From: Burkholderiaceae bacterium
GTDB lineage: Bacteria; Pseudomonadota; Gammaproteobacteria; Burkholderiales; Burkholderiaceae
NCBI GenBank assembly: GCA_030151165.1
Contig: JASLEM010000091.1
Location: 1-25,848 of the forward strand
Length of the DNA stretch: 25,848 nt
Direction of reading: 5' to 3'
Below, piece after piece: positions 1 through 8,428 of this stretch. Each line of letters starts with the position of its first letter. Position 1 is the first letter of the stretch. The translations under genes were made by a program, and so were the position numbers. The notes beneath the pieces are model-generated. The model worked only from the letters and a program-made list of their open reading frames with translations, did not search any database and was not told the DNA's origin.

Positions 1-1
1 G

Positions 2-799
2 ATCATCCGCGGCGTCGAGGCGCACTGCTACGCCGCCGGCTACAGCCTCGTGCTGTGCAACTCGAACGACGACGCGCAACGCCAGCTCGACCACCTGCGC
101 GTGCTGTCCGAGCGCCGCGTCGACGGCATCGTGCTGGTCGCGTCCGGCACCGACGCCGAGATCGTCGACCAGTGCCGCGGCCTGCGCCTGCCGCTGGTGC
201 TGCTCGATCGCGAGATCGACTCCATCGACGCCGACCTGATCGAGGTCGACCACGTCGCCGGCGCCGAGATGGCCACGGCCCACCTGCTGTCGCTCGGCCA
301 CGCGCGCGTCGCGTGCATCGTCGGCCCGGACAACCTGCGCCCGAGCGAGCAGCGCGAGGCCGGCTGGCGCCGCGCGCTCGCCGCCGCGCGGGTCAAGCCG
401 CGCGACGACGAGCTGGTGCGTGGTGACTTCGGCGCGCAGAGCGGCGCCACCGCGATGCGCCGGCTGCTGAAATCCGAACATCCGCCGACGGCCGTCTTCG
501 TCTGCAACGACCTGATGGCGATCGGCGCGCTGCACGTCGCGCACGAGCTCGACATCGACGTGCCACGCGACCTGTCCATCATCGGCTTCGACGACATCGA
601 GCTGTCGGCCTACACCTCGCCGCCGCTGACGACCGTCGCGCAGCCGAAGCAGGCCATCGGCACCGGCGCCGCCAGCCTGCTGCTGGAGCGGCTCCAGGCC
701 GGCCGCACCGAGCCGCGCCGCCTGATCCTGCAACCCGAGTTGCGCGTCCGCGCCTCGAGCGCGGCCCCGGCCGACATCGCCCACGGAGTGCATCCATGA
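2..799 (+). CDS. LacI-family transcriptional repressor, RbsR-like (5' end missing)
   Basis: The reading frame is already open at base 2, so the gene starts before the window and the N-terminal helix-turn-helix is not visible. What remains is the periplasmic-binding-protein-like effector domain of LacI/GalR regulators: an opening RGVEAHCYAAGYSLVLCNS segment, the DGIVLVAS strand, HLLSLGHARVACIVGP, the AVFVCNDLMAIGALHV block, and a C-terminal SIIGFDDIELSAYTSPPLTTV, all classic for the family. The TGA stop overlaps the ATG of the ribokinase gene (ATGA), so the two are translationally coupled. With ribokinase and RbsD downstream it most likely senses ribose or a related pentose and represses a ribose uptake operon lying to the left. 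The family call is firm; the ligand is inferred from context. Confidence 0.93.
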   Translation: MIRGVEAHCYAAGYSLVLCNSNDDAQRQLDHLRVLSERRVDGIVLVASGTDAEIVDQCRGLRLPLVLLDREIDSIDADLIEVDHVAGAEMATAHLLSLGHARVACIVGPDNLRPSEQREAGWRRALAAARVKPRDDELVRGDFGAQSGATAMRRLLKSEHPPTAVFVCNDLMAIGALHVAHELDIDVPRDLSIIGFDDIELSAYTSPPLTTVAQPKQAIGTGAASLLLERLQAGRTEPRRLILQPELRVRASSAAPADIAHGVHP

Positions 800-1716
800 C
801 CACCCCCTCCATCGTCATCGTCGGCAGCCTGAACATGGACCTGGTGACGCGGATGTCGCGCGCGCCGATCGGCGGCGAGACGATCCAGGGCCACGATTTC
901 TCGATGCTCGCCGGCGGCAAGGGCGCGAACCAGGCCGTGGCGTGCGCGCGCATGGGCGCGAGCGTCGCGATGGTCGGTCGCGTGGGCATCGACGCCAACG
1001 GCGACGCGCTGAAGGCCGGCCTGGCCGCCGACGGCATCGACGCGCGCGAGGTCAAGTCGCTCGCGTCGACCCACACCGGCGTCGCCTCGATCTGGGTCGA
1101 GGACGACGGTCAGAACCGCATCGTGCTGGCGGCCGGCGCGAACGGCCTGGTCGATCCGGCCAGCGTGGCGCGCGCGAACACGATGATCGACATGGCCTCG
1201 ATGCTGATCGTGCAGCTCGAGGTGCCGATGCCCGCCGTGCAGGCCGCGATCGAGCGCGCGCACCGCGCGGGCGTGCCGGTGCTGATGAACCCGGCGCCGG
1301 CGGCCGCGCTGCCCGAGTCGATGTGGCCGCGGATCAGCCTGCTGGTGCTCAACGAGAGCGAGGCGTCGATGCTGGCGGGCGTGCCGGTCACCGACCCGCA
1401 AAGCGCCACCGCCGCCGGCGAGATCCTGCGCGCGAAGGGCCCCGACCGCGTGATCGTCACGCTCGGCGCGCAGGGCGCCGTCACGCTCGACGCCACCGGC
1501 GCGCGCCACGCACCGGCGAAGGTCGTGAAGGTCGTCGACACCACCGCCGCCGGCGACACCTTCATCGGCGCGCTGGCCGTCGCGCTGTGCGAAGGCCAGT
1601 CGCTCGACGACGCCGTCGCGCTCGGCCAGGCCGCGAGCGCGCTGTGCGTGACGCGGCGCGGCGCGCAGGTCTCGATCCCCTACCGGCGCCAGCTGCCGCC
1701 GCAGTCCCAGTCCTGA
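796..1716 (+). CDS. rbsK: Ribokinase (PfkB family)
   Basis: This 306-aa protein phosphorylates D-ribose to ribose 5-phosphate with ATP, in the cytoplasm, feeding the pentose phosphate pathway. The PfkB/ribokinase signatures are all present: GSLNMDLV near residue 10, the substrate-binding GGKGAN at about 40-45, NPAPA near 165, LNESEA near 185, and the ATP/anion-hole motif DTTAAGDTF at 248-256 in which D254 is the expected catalytic base. Length is normal for RbsK. The ATG at 796 overlaps the stop of the LacI-type gene, and rbsD starts 4 nt after its stop, so the three genes form one transcription unit. Other PfkB sugar kinases are possible in principle, but the adjacent rbsD makes ribokinase the best call. 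Confidence 0.95.
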   Translation: MTTPSIVIVGSLNMDLVTRMSRAPIGGETIQGHDFSMLAGGKGANQAVACARMGASVAMVGRVGIDANGDALKAGLAADGIDAREVKSLASTHTGVASIWVEDDGQNRIVLAAGANGLVDPASVARANTMIDMASMLIVQLEVPMPAVQAAIERAHRAGVPVLMNPAPAAALPESMWPRISLLVLNESEASMLAGVPVTDPQSATAAGEILRAKGPDRVIVTLGAQGAVTLDATGARHAPAKVVKVVDTTAAGDTFIGALAVALCEGQSLDDAVALGQAASALCVTRRGAQVSIPYRRQLPPQSQS

Positions 1717-1720
1717 ACCG

Positions 1721-2116
1721 ATGAAACGCACCACGCTGCTCCACGCCGAACTGTCCGACGTCATCGCCCGCCTCGGGCACGGCGACCTGCTCGTGATCGG
1801 CGACGCCGGCCTGCCGATCCCCGACGGCCCGCGCCGCATCGACCTCGCGCTGACGGCCGGCGTGCCGCGCTTTCGCGACGTGCTCGCGGCGGTGCTGAGC
1901 GAGATGCAGGTCGAGAGCGCGGTGGTCGCGACCGAACTCGCGCCGAACAACGCGCCCGTGGACGACGAGCTGCGCCGGCTGCTGGACGGCACGCCGATCT
2001 CGACGATGTCGCACGAGGACTTCAAGGCCCTCACGCGCGGCGCGCGCGCCATCGTGCGCAGCGGCGAGTTCTCGCCGTACGCGAACGTGATCCTGCGCGC
2101 CGGCGTGGTGTTCTGA
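1721..2116 (+). CDS. rbsD: D-ribose pyranase
   Basis: RbsD interconverts the beta-pyran and beta-furan forms of D-ribose so that ribokinase receives its furanose substrate. The protein is 131 aa, the usual size, and opens with the family pattern LHAELSDVIARLGHGD in which H20 corresponds to the catalytic histidine, followed by GDAGLPIP with the conserved aspartate D28. The C-terminal half carries the conserved RSGEFSPYANVIL segment, also typical. It starts only 4 nt after rbsK and is the last gene of the ribose unit; GC-rich hairpins follow it. Confidence 0.95.
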   Translation: MKRTTLLHAELSDVIARLGHGDLLVIGDAGLPIPDGPRRIDLALTAGVPRFRDVLAAVLSEMQVESAVVATELAPNNAPVDDELRRLLDGTPISTMSHEDFKALTRGARAIVRSGEFSPYANVILRAGVVF

Positions 2117-2137
2117 CGCGGCGCTGAGAAGCCGCCC

Positions 2138-2173
2138 GGGCGCATCCTGCGCCCTCGCGCGGCGCGCCGCGCG
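2138..2173 (+). terminator. GC-rich double hairpin after rbsD, possible terminator
   Basis: About 20 nt after the rbsD stop lies a perfect 7-bp stem (GGGCGCA / TGCGCCC, loop TCC, 2138-2154) followed at once by an 18-bp perfect palindrome made only of C and G (2156-2173). The pair could halt transcription of the ribose unit, but there is no T-tract, so it is not a classical intrinsic terminator; it may aid Rho-dependent termination or protect the 3' end. Confidence 0.35.
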
Positions 2174-2222
2174 ATACCCCCGAGCGCGGGAGCGCGCCGC
2201 GCATTCGAGCCGCCCATAATCG

Positions 2223-2244
2223 CCGGGAGTCCATCTCCCGGGAG
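2223..2244 (+). promoter_or_regulatory. Hairpin overlapping the ribosome binding site of the DUF2339 gene
   Basis: A perfect 7-bp stem (CCGGGAG at 2223-2229, loop TCCAT, CTCCCGG at 2235-2241) runs into the putative Shine-Dalgarno GGAG at 2241-2244, five bases before the TTG start at 2250. In RNA the stem could limit ribosome access. A weak -10-like CATAAT lies at 2215-2220, but a good -35 is not visible. Confidence 0.35.
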
Positions 2245-2249
2245 CGCGC

Positions 2250-5200
2250 TTGAAGCTGTTGTTCGGATTGATCGGCGCGGGCCTCGGCGCCGCGCTCGGC
2301 GACTGGGGCGGCGCCCTGTTCGGCGCGATGCTGGGCGTCGTCGCGGGCATGGTCTGGAACGCACGCCATCGCGCCGTCGACACCAACGCGGGCGGCTCCG
2401 CGAGCACGCTGGTCGAACTCGGCAAGCGCATCGAATCGCTCGAAGGCGAAGTCAGCGCACTGCGTTCGCAGGTGAGGCAGTTGATGGCGGCGCGCGCGCC
2501 CGCGGCGCCGGTGTCCGCGGCGAATGCCGCGCTCGACGCCGCGTCGGACGTCGCGCGTGCCGACGTGCCTGCGCCGACCCAGGCCCCGACCCCCGCGCCT
2601 CGCCCCGCTGCCCCGATCACGACGCCGAACCAGGCTCGTCTCGAGCCGCCGGTCGCGACCCCGCAGCCCACGCCTGCCGCCGCGCAGGCCGACAAGCCGC
2701 CCGCCTGGGCCATTCCCGCGCCGAGCGCCAACGCGCCCGTGCGCAGGCAGATCGTCGTCGTGCCGGCGCCGCCCGCGGTGCCGCTGCGCGACCGCCTGCC
2801 GCCGTTCGTGGCGCACTGGATCTTCGGCGGCAACACCATCGTCAAGGTCGGCGTCCTGGTCCTGTTCCTCGGCCTCGCGTTCCTGCTGCGCTACACCGCC
2901 GAGCGCGTCACGCTGCCGCCGGAGCTGCGCTACGCCGGCGTCGCGCTCGTCGGGGCGTTCCTGCTCGGGCTGGGCTGGCGCCTGCGGCGTGGCAGCGACC
3001 GCGCCGGTGGCACCGACTACGGCCTGATCCTGCAAGGTGCGGGCATCGGCGTGTTCTACCTGACCGCGCTCGGCGCGCTGCGCCTGACGCCGCTGCTGAC
3101 GCCCGACCTCGCGTTCGCGTTCATGGCAGCCGTCTCGATCCTCGGGGCCGTGCTGGCGCAGGCGCAGGACGCGCCGTGGCTGGCCTACGTGTCGGTGGCC
3201 GAGGGCTTCGCGGCGCCCGTGCTGGTCGCCACCGGCAGCGCGGCCTACGTGCCGCTGTTCACCTACATGGCGATCCTCGACGCCGGCATCCTCGCGATGG
3301 CCTGGTTCAAGGCCTGGCGCCCGCTGAACCTGCTCGGCGCCGTGGCGACGTTCTCGCTCGCCGGCGCTTGGGCGCAGGCGCACTATGTCGAGGCCGACTT
3401 CGCCGGCGTGCAGGCCTTCCTGCTGTTCTTCTTCCTGCTGTTCACGCTCACCGGCGTGCTGTTCGCGCGCCGCGCGCTCGCCGTGGGGGACGCGCCGTCC
3501 GACGAGCGCCCGCTCGCCGAACGCGCACGCGATACCCTGGCGCGTATCGGCCGCGTCGACAGCACGCTGACCTTCGGCGTGCCGCTCGCGGCCTTCACGA
3601 TGCAGTACCTGCTCGTGCGCCACCTCCCCTGGGGCCCGGCCTGGGCCGCGTCGGCGTTCGCGCTGTTCCACATCCTGCTCGGCGGCACGTTGATGCGCCG
3701 CGCGAACGCACGCTACGCGTTGTTGGGCGAGGCGCATGTCGTCGTCGGCGCGATCTTCGCGACGCTGGCCGTGCCGCTCGCGCTCGAAGGCGTGTGGACC
3801 GGCGCGACCTGGGCGATCGAGGCGGCCGGCATGTACTGGCTCGGCGCGCGCCAGCGCCGCACGTATGCACGCGCCTTCGCGCTGGCCGTCATGGCCGGCG
3901 CCGCGCTGCGCCTCGTCGCCGGCCTGACCCTCGACGACCACCCTGGCGTGCCCCTGGTCGACGGCTCGGCCCTCGGCATGGCGATGCTGGCGGTGGCCCT
4001 CGGCGCGATGGATGCGGTGCGCCGTCGCCTGGCGGCCGACCAGCACGGTGCCGTCGAGGCCATCGCCGCGCGCGTGCTGCCGTTCGCCGCCGCGCTCGCC
4101 GCGACGATGCTCGCGTGGATGCTGCTGCCGGTGCTGTGGGCCGGCGCGGCGACGGCGTGGCTCGCGTTCGCCTGCGCGGCCCTGCAACGCCGGCTGGCGA
4201 CGCCCGCCTTGCAGGTCGCGAGCGTGCTGCTGCATGTCGTCGCCTTGGTGGCGATGACGGCCTCGCTGCAGCCCGTCGGCGGCGCGACCGCGCCCGACGC
4301 CGGGACGCGCGACCTCGTCGCCGCGCTGCTGATCGGCGCGGCGCTGCTCGCGACCGGCTGGCTCGGACTCCGCGACTCGTGGCGCGCCGCCGCCAGCGGC
4401 GAGCCGCCCGCGTGGTCGCTGGCGAGCAGCATCGGCCTGGCCGCGGGCATCGCGGTCGTCAGCGCGAGCCTGCTGTTCGTGATGACGGCCGCCCACGCCG
4501 CGCTCGCGTGGCCGTGGATCGGCGTGTTCGTGATGGGGCTGGGCAGCCGCCTGCGCCACCCGGCGCTCGTCGCGTGCGCGTTCGCGCTGCAACTCGCGGC
4601 GGCCGCGTGCATCGTCGTCTTCGGCCCCGCGATCTGGCAAGGCGCCGGCGCGCTGCCGACGCTGGCGCCGGTGGGGGGCCCGCTGACGCTGACCCTCGCG
4701 GCCTTCCTCGTCGGCGTGTTCCTGCGCGCCGCCGACGCGTCGCCCGCCGGGCTTCGCGCACCCCGCTGGTGGCACGCCGGCATCGCGCAGCACGTCGTGG
4801 TCGCGTGGGCGATGCTGTGGTGGTGGAACACGCTGCCGCCGGTGCTCGACCGCGCGCTCGAAGCCCGCGGATCGCTCGACGCCTGGAGCAACGGCATCGC
4901 CCTCTGGCTCACGCTGAGCTCTGTGGCCGCGGTCGCGATCGGGCGCTGGCGCGACTGGCCGGCGCTCGGCCACGCCACGCTCGCCACGGTGCCGCTGTGG
5001 ATCGTCATCGCGCTCGGCGGCCCGATCGGGCACGACGGCGCCGCGCCCTCCGAGCATCTCGGCTGGCTCGCGTGGCCGCTGGCGCTGGCGTGGCATCCGC
5101 TGCTGCTGAAGCTGCAGGCGCGCTGGCGGGCGCCGGTGCTCGCCGCGCCGTTGCACGTCGCCGGCTTCTGGCTGTTCGTGGCGCTCGCCGCGCGCGAGTG

Positions 5201-5969
5201 CACGCTGCGGCTCCAATGGCTCGGCCTGCCCGGCGAGGCGTGGGGGGCACTCGCCGCGATGCTGGTGCCCGCGCTGGTGCTTGGCGCGGTGTCGCGCCCG
5301 GCGGTGCTGCGCCGCTGGCCGTTGTCCGAGCACCGGGACGCCTACCTCGTCGCCGGGTGCGCGCCCCTCGGGTTCTTCCTCGCGGCCTGGCTGTGGGCGG
5401 GCAACACCGCCGCCGGCGACGCCCGGCCGCTGCCTTACGCGCCCGTGCTGAACCCGCTCGAGATCGGACAAGGCATCGCCCTGCTCGCGCTGGCGCTGTG
5501 GGCGCGCGCGTTGCCCGCCGCATGGCGCGCGCGCGTCCCGCGGCCGGCGCTCGTCGCCGCCATGGGCGTGACGGCGTTCGCGCTCGTCACCGGCCTGGTG
5601 CTGCGCGCCTGCCACCACGGCGCCGGCATCCCGTGGAACGAGGACGCGCTGTGGGCCTCGACGCTCGCGCAGGCGGCGCTGTCGGTGACGTGGGCGGCGA
5701 TCGGCGTCGCGCTGATGATGACGGGCCATCGCACCACCCGCCGCGCGGTCTGGCTCGCCGGCGCGGGACTGCTGGGCGTGGTTGTCGCAAAATTGTTCCT
5801 GGTCGAACTCGCCGACCGCGGCAGCCTGTACCGTATCGTGTCGTTCATCGTGGTCGGTGCCCTGATGCTGGTCGTCGGCTATTTCGCGCCGATGCCGCCG
5901 CGCCGGGACATGCCGGCCGCCGCCGACGACGACGCGCGCGACACGGTCGCCCCCGAACCCGGAACGTGA
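2250..5969 (+). CDS. DUF2339 family large polytopic membrane protein
   Basis: This 1239-aa inner-membrane protein belongs to the DUF2339 family, whose molecular role is unknown. It opens with a glycine-rich hydrophobic segment (residues about 4-36), then a short predicted coiled coil (about 50-80, ELGKRIESLEGEVSALRSQV), a long Ala/Pro-rich linker (about 80-180), and from about 185 on a continuous series of hydrophobic helices to near the C-terminus, ending in a short acidic tail. The FGGNTIVKVGVLVLFLGLAFLLRY segment at the first helix of the core is characteristic. The chosen start is TTG at 2250 because GGAG lies 5 nt upstream and no good ATG is near. Its stop overlaps the start of the DUF3999 gene by one base (TGATG), the conserved partner arrangement for this family. 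Confidence 0.88.
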   Translation: MKLLFGLIGAGLGAALGDWGGALFGAMLGVVAGMVWNARHRAVDTNAGGSASTLVELGKRIESLEGEVSALRSQVRQLMAARAPAAPVSAANAALDAASDVARADVPAPTQAPTPAPRPAAPITTPNQARLEPPVATPQPTPAAAQADKPPAWAIPAPSANAPVRRQIVVVPAPPAVPLRDRLPPFVAHWIFGGNTIVKVGVLVLFLGLAFLLRYTAERVTLPPELRYAGVALVGAFLLGLGWRLRRGSDRAGGTDYGLILQGAGIGVFYLTALGALRLTPLLTPDLAFAFMAAVSILGAVLAQAQDAPWLAYVSVAEGFAAPVLVATGSAAYVPLFTYMAILDAGILAMAWFKAWRPLNLLGAVATFSLAGAWAQAHYVEADFAGVQAFLLFFFLLFTLTGVLFARRALAVGDAPSDERPLAERARDTLARIGRVDSTLTFGVPLAAFTMQYLLVRHLPWGPAWAASAFALFHILLGGTLMRRANARYALLGEAHVVVGAIFATLAVPLALEGVWTGATWAIEAAGMYWLGARQRRTYARAFALAVMAGAALRLVAGLTLDDHPGVPLVDGSALGMAMLAVALGAMDAVRRRLAADQHGAVEAIAARVLPFAAALAATMLAWMLLPVLWAGAATAWLAFACAALQRRLATPALQVASVLLHVVALVAMTASLQPVGGATAPDAGTRDLVAALLIGAALLATGWLGLRDSWRAAASGEPPAWSLASSIGLAAGIAVVSASLLFVMTAAHAALAWPWIGVFVMGLGSRLRHPALVACAFALQLAAAACIVVFGPAIWQGAGALPTLAPVGGPLTLTLAAFLVGVFLRAADASPAGLRAPRWWHAGIAQHVVVAWAMLWWWNTLPPVLDRALEARGSLDAWSNGIALWLTLSSVAAVAIGRWRDWPALGHATLATVPLWIVIALGGPIGHDGAAPSEHLGWLAWPLALAWHPLLLKLQARWRAPVLAAPLHVAGFWLFVALAARECTLRLQWLGLPGEAWGALAAMLVPALVLGAVSRPAVLRRWPLSEHRDAYLVAGCAPLGFFLAAWLWAGNTAAGDARPLPYAPVLNPLEIGQGIALLALALWARALPAAWRARVPRPALVAAMGVTAFALVTGLVLRACHHGAGIPWNEDALWASTLAQAALSVTWAAIGVALMMTGHRTTRRAVWLAGAGLLGVVVAKLFLVELADRGSLYRIVSFIVVGALMLVVGYFAPMPPRRDMPAAADDDARDTVAPEPGT

Positions 5970-7531
5970 TGACGAAGATGCCCTTCCTCGCCGCCGCGAC
6001 ACGATCGACGCGCCCGCCGTCCGGGCGAGGGTCGGCGCGGAACGCCGCGCGGGTCGCGGCCTGCATGGTGGCTTGCGCGACGGCTTTCGCCGCGGCCACG
6101 CCCGCGCCAGCCCCGGCCCCGACGCTGCTCACGCTGAACGGCGCCGGCCCGTACTACACGCTGAAGCTGCCGATCGTGCTGCAGGCCGCTGCCGCCCGCG
6201 CCGACCTCGGCGACCTGCACGTGCGCAACGCGGCCGGCGACACGATGCCGCTCGCGTGGGTGCCGCAGCCGGCGACGCTCGACCTCGTGCAACGCGCGCC
6301 CGTCGCGCTCTACAAGGTGCCGCAGGCGATGAGCGCGGCGTCGGCCGTCGCGGCCGGCGCGTCGGCGTCGCTGGCGGTGGAGACACCGCAGTCGTGGATC
6401 GTCGACACGCGCGACGCCGAGAGCGATCTCGTGCGCCTCGACCTCACGCTCGCCGCCGGCGCGCAAGGCATCTTCGGCCTGAAGATCGAGGCCAGCGACG
6501 ACCTGCAGACGTGGCGCCTCGTGCGGGCGAAGGCGCAGGTCGTGCAGTTGCAGCAATTGCCGGTCGTGGGCGACGGCGAGATCGAGATCGCGAAGGAGGC
6601 GATGTCCGCCGAGCACCTGATGTCCACCGGCATCGACCTCGACGGCGTCCCCGCGCGCTACCTGCGGCTGACCGCGATCACGCCCGGCGCCGTGCCGCCG
6701 CTGGCGGACGCGACCGTCACGCGCACGCGCCGCCAGGCCTCGCCCGTGCCGCTCGAATGGAGCGCGCCGATCGCGCCGACGACGTGCGAGCTGAACGTCT
6801 GCGACTACGCGCTGCCGCGCAACCTGGCGGTCGACGCGCTGCAGGTCGACCTCGCCGACCCGGACACCGTCGGCCGGCTCGTCGTGCTCGGTCGCGTCGA
6901 CGAGCGCTACGCGCCGCCGCGCGGCCACCACCTGCTGCGCGGGCCGCTGCATGCGCTGCACCTGAAGAGCGAGCGCACGTCGCAGCCCGAGGTGTTCTGG
7001 GACGCGCTCGCGAGCGAGAACGTCTACTGGCTGACGCAATCCTCCGGCGCGCCCGACCTGCATTCGCCGCCGTTGCGGCTCGCGGGCCAGCGCTGGGAAG
7101 TGCTGCGCCTGGCCACGGCCGGCGCGATCAGCCAGCTGGGCCACGCGCCGCCGATGCTGCGCGTGGGCGTGCGCCCGCGCCTGCTGGTGTTCCTCGCTCG
7201 CGGGGCCGGGCCGTTCCGTCTCGAGCGCGCGACAACGCCGGGCGACGCGCCGCCGACGATGACGCTCGCCGAGCTGATGCCCGCGCACGCCGCGGCCGAT
7301 CCGTTGCCGGCCGACACGGCCACGCCCGAACTCGCCGCCGATGCCGCGTCCGGCGTGACGCTCGCCGCCCCCGCCGCGACGCCGGCGCCGGTTCCCGCGC
7401 CGAAAGCACCCGGCCAGGCACCCTGGCTCTGGGCCGCGCTGCTGGCCGGGCTCGCGCTGATGGGCGGCATGGCGTGGACGCTGCTGCGCAAGCCGGCGGC
7501 GCCCGATCCGCTGCGCGAACTCGACGTCTGA
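5969..7531 (+). CDS. DUF3999 family membrane-anchored periplasmic protein
   Basis: A 520-aa protein of the DUF3999 family, routinely encoded next to DUF2339 proteins and of unknown function. An N-terminal basic stretch followed by a hydrophobic alanine-rich run (about residues 28-45) looks like a signal peptide, then the mature part begins near LTLNGAGPYYTLKLP. The large middle part is soluble and beta-rich in appearance. A Pro/Ala-rich linker precedes one C-terminal transmembrane helix (about 485-508) and a short basic, cytoplasmic tail. This gives a periplasmic domain held in the inner membrane, presumably working with the polytopic DUF2339 partner. Start ATG at 5969 shares its first base with the upstream stop; a second ATG at 5978 is also possible. 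Confidence 0.85.
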   Translation: MTKMPFLAAATRSTRPPSGRGSARNAARVAACMVACATAFAAATPAPAPAPTLLTLNGAGPYYTLKLPIVLQAAAARADLGDLHVRNAAGDTMPLAWVPQPATLDLVQRAPVALYKVPQAMSAASAVAAGASASLAVETPQSWIVDTRDAESDLVRLDLTLAAGAQGIFGLKIEASDDLQTWRLVRAKAQVVQLQQLPVVGDGEIEIAKEAMSAEHLMSTGIDLDGVPARYLRLTAITPGAVPPLADATVTRTRRQASPVPLEWSAPIAPTTCELNVCDYALPRNLAVDALQVDLADPDTVGRLVVLGRVDERYAPPRGHHLLRGPLHALHLKSERTSQPEVFWDALASENVYWLTQSSGAPDLHSPPLRLAGQRWEVLRLATAGAISQLGHAPPMLRVGVRPRLLVFLARGAGPFRLERATTPGDAPPTMTLAELMPAHAAADPLPADTATPELAADAASGVTLAAPAATPAPVPAPKAPGQAPWLWAALLAGLALMGGMAWTLLRKPAAPDPLRELDV

Positions 7532-7702
7532 GGCCGCCTCCGGCGTGGCGAAGGCCCGGCATGCCCGGCGGGTTTCGCGCGTGCTTTTCGCAGCAGCGCG
7601 AGACTTGCTGCTCGACAATACGACGTAACGATTTGCGGCCGCACCATCGTCGTGCCTGCGAAAGGTCACAATCGGGCCCATCCGATGGACTCCCGCCGCG
7701 TC

Positions 7703-8398
7703 ATGAACCGACCTTCGTTCCCGCTGACCGCCTCGGCCGCGGGCCTGGCCGTGCTCGTCGCGGGCGCGCCCGCGACGGCACAGGTCTACAAGGTGGTCGC
7801 GCCGGACGGCCACATCACGTACTCCGACCAGAAGCCGTCCGCCGAGGCGCAGAACCAGGCGACCGTGATCGGCAGCGCCGGCTCGCACCGGCCGCTGGTG
7901 CCTCCGCCGCCCGCCGCCAGCGGCCCGCCGAAGCTGTACCTGCCGCCGCCGCAACCCGCGGACGTCGCGGCCAAGCAGGGTGTCGTGAGCGTCGGCCGCA
8001 GCAGCGCGTCGCGCGACCTGCAGCTGGTCGAAGGGCTGGTCGTCGCGCGCGGCTACGAGATCCTCGTCCAGGGCTACCTCGACACCTGCGGCGGCACCAT
8101 GCCCAGCTCGCTCAACCGCTTCGACGCCGCGGCGCGCGCCTGGCGCCAGGACAACGCGCAGCTGCTGACGCAGACGAACAACCTGCGCGCGAATCTCTTC
8201 TCGACGCCGCAGCAGGCGGCGATCCAGTCGATCGCGCAGTCGCGTGCCGACCTGATCCTGGGGCCCGCGAAGGCGGCATCGACCGAGCCGCGCATCAAGT
8301 GGTGCGACGCGTCGACCGACCTGCTCAAGAGCCCGCTGCTCAGCCTCGGCACGAAGGCCGCGATCGTGCAGGGCCTGTCGCCCTACGCGTCGCCGTGA
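7703..8398 (+). CDS. Secreted DUF4124-domain protein
   Basis: A 231-aa exported protein. Residues 1 to about 26 form a signal peptide ending in an Ala-x-Ala type site (ATA before QVYK). Directly after it comes the DUF4124 pattern VYKVVAPDGHITYSDQKP, a short beta domain found on many envelope proteins of proteobacteria, then a Pro-rich stretch and a helical C-terminal half with two cysteines (in TCGGT and KWCDAS) that could form a disulfide in the periplasm. Function is unknown. The start was set at ATG 7703 to give a clean signal peptide; ATG 7685 is an alternative, and neither has a clear Shine-Dalgarno sequence. It converges on the response regulator gene at 8429. Confidence 0.75.
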   Translation: MNRPSFPLTASAAGLAVLVAGAPATAQVYKVVAPDGHITYSDQKPSAEAQNQATVIGSAGSHRPLVPPPPAASGPPKLYLPPPQPADVAAKQGVVSVGRSSASRDLQLVEGLVVARGYEILVQGYLDTCGGTMPSSLNRFDAAARAWRQDNAQLLTQTNNLRANLFSTPQQAAIQSIAQSRADLILGPAKAASTEPRIKWCDASTDLLKSPLLSLGTKAAIVQGLSPYASP

Positions 8399-8403
8399 CG
8401 CTG

Positions 8404-8416
8404 CCCGGTGCCCGGG
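8404..8416. terminator. Short hairpin between convergent genes
   Basis: The 30-base gap between the DUF4124 gene and the converging response regulator gene holds a 5-bp perfect inverted repeat CCCGG-TGC-CCGGG. It could act in both directions as a weak stop, but there is no T-tract on either strand and short GC repeats are common in this DNA. Confidence 0.2.
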
Positions 8417-8428
8417 AGCGCGTCGGCC

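Noticed and set aside
2031..6002. Open reading frame of over 1300 codons on the minus strand opposite the DUF2339 gene
   Set aside because: Composition is almost only Arg, Gly, Ala, Gln, His with no domain character. It is a shadow caused by the rarity of stop codons in GC-rich DNA; the plus-strand frame has clear membrane helices.
7552..7575. Possible terminator after the DUF3999 gene (GGCATGCC palindrome with flanking GC)
   Set aside because: The palindrome has no loop and the flanks do not pair well; not enough to call.
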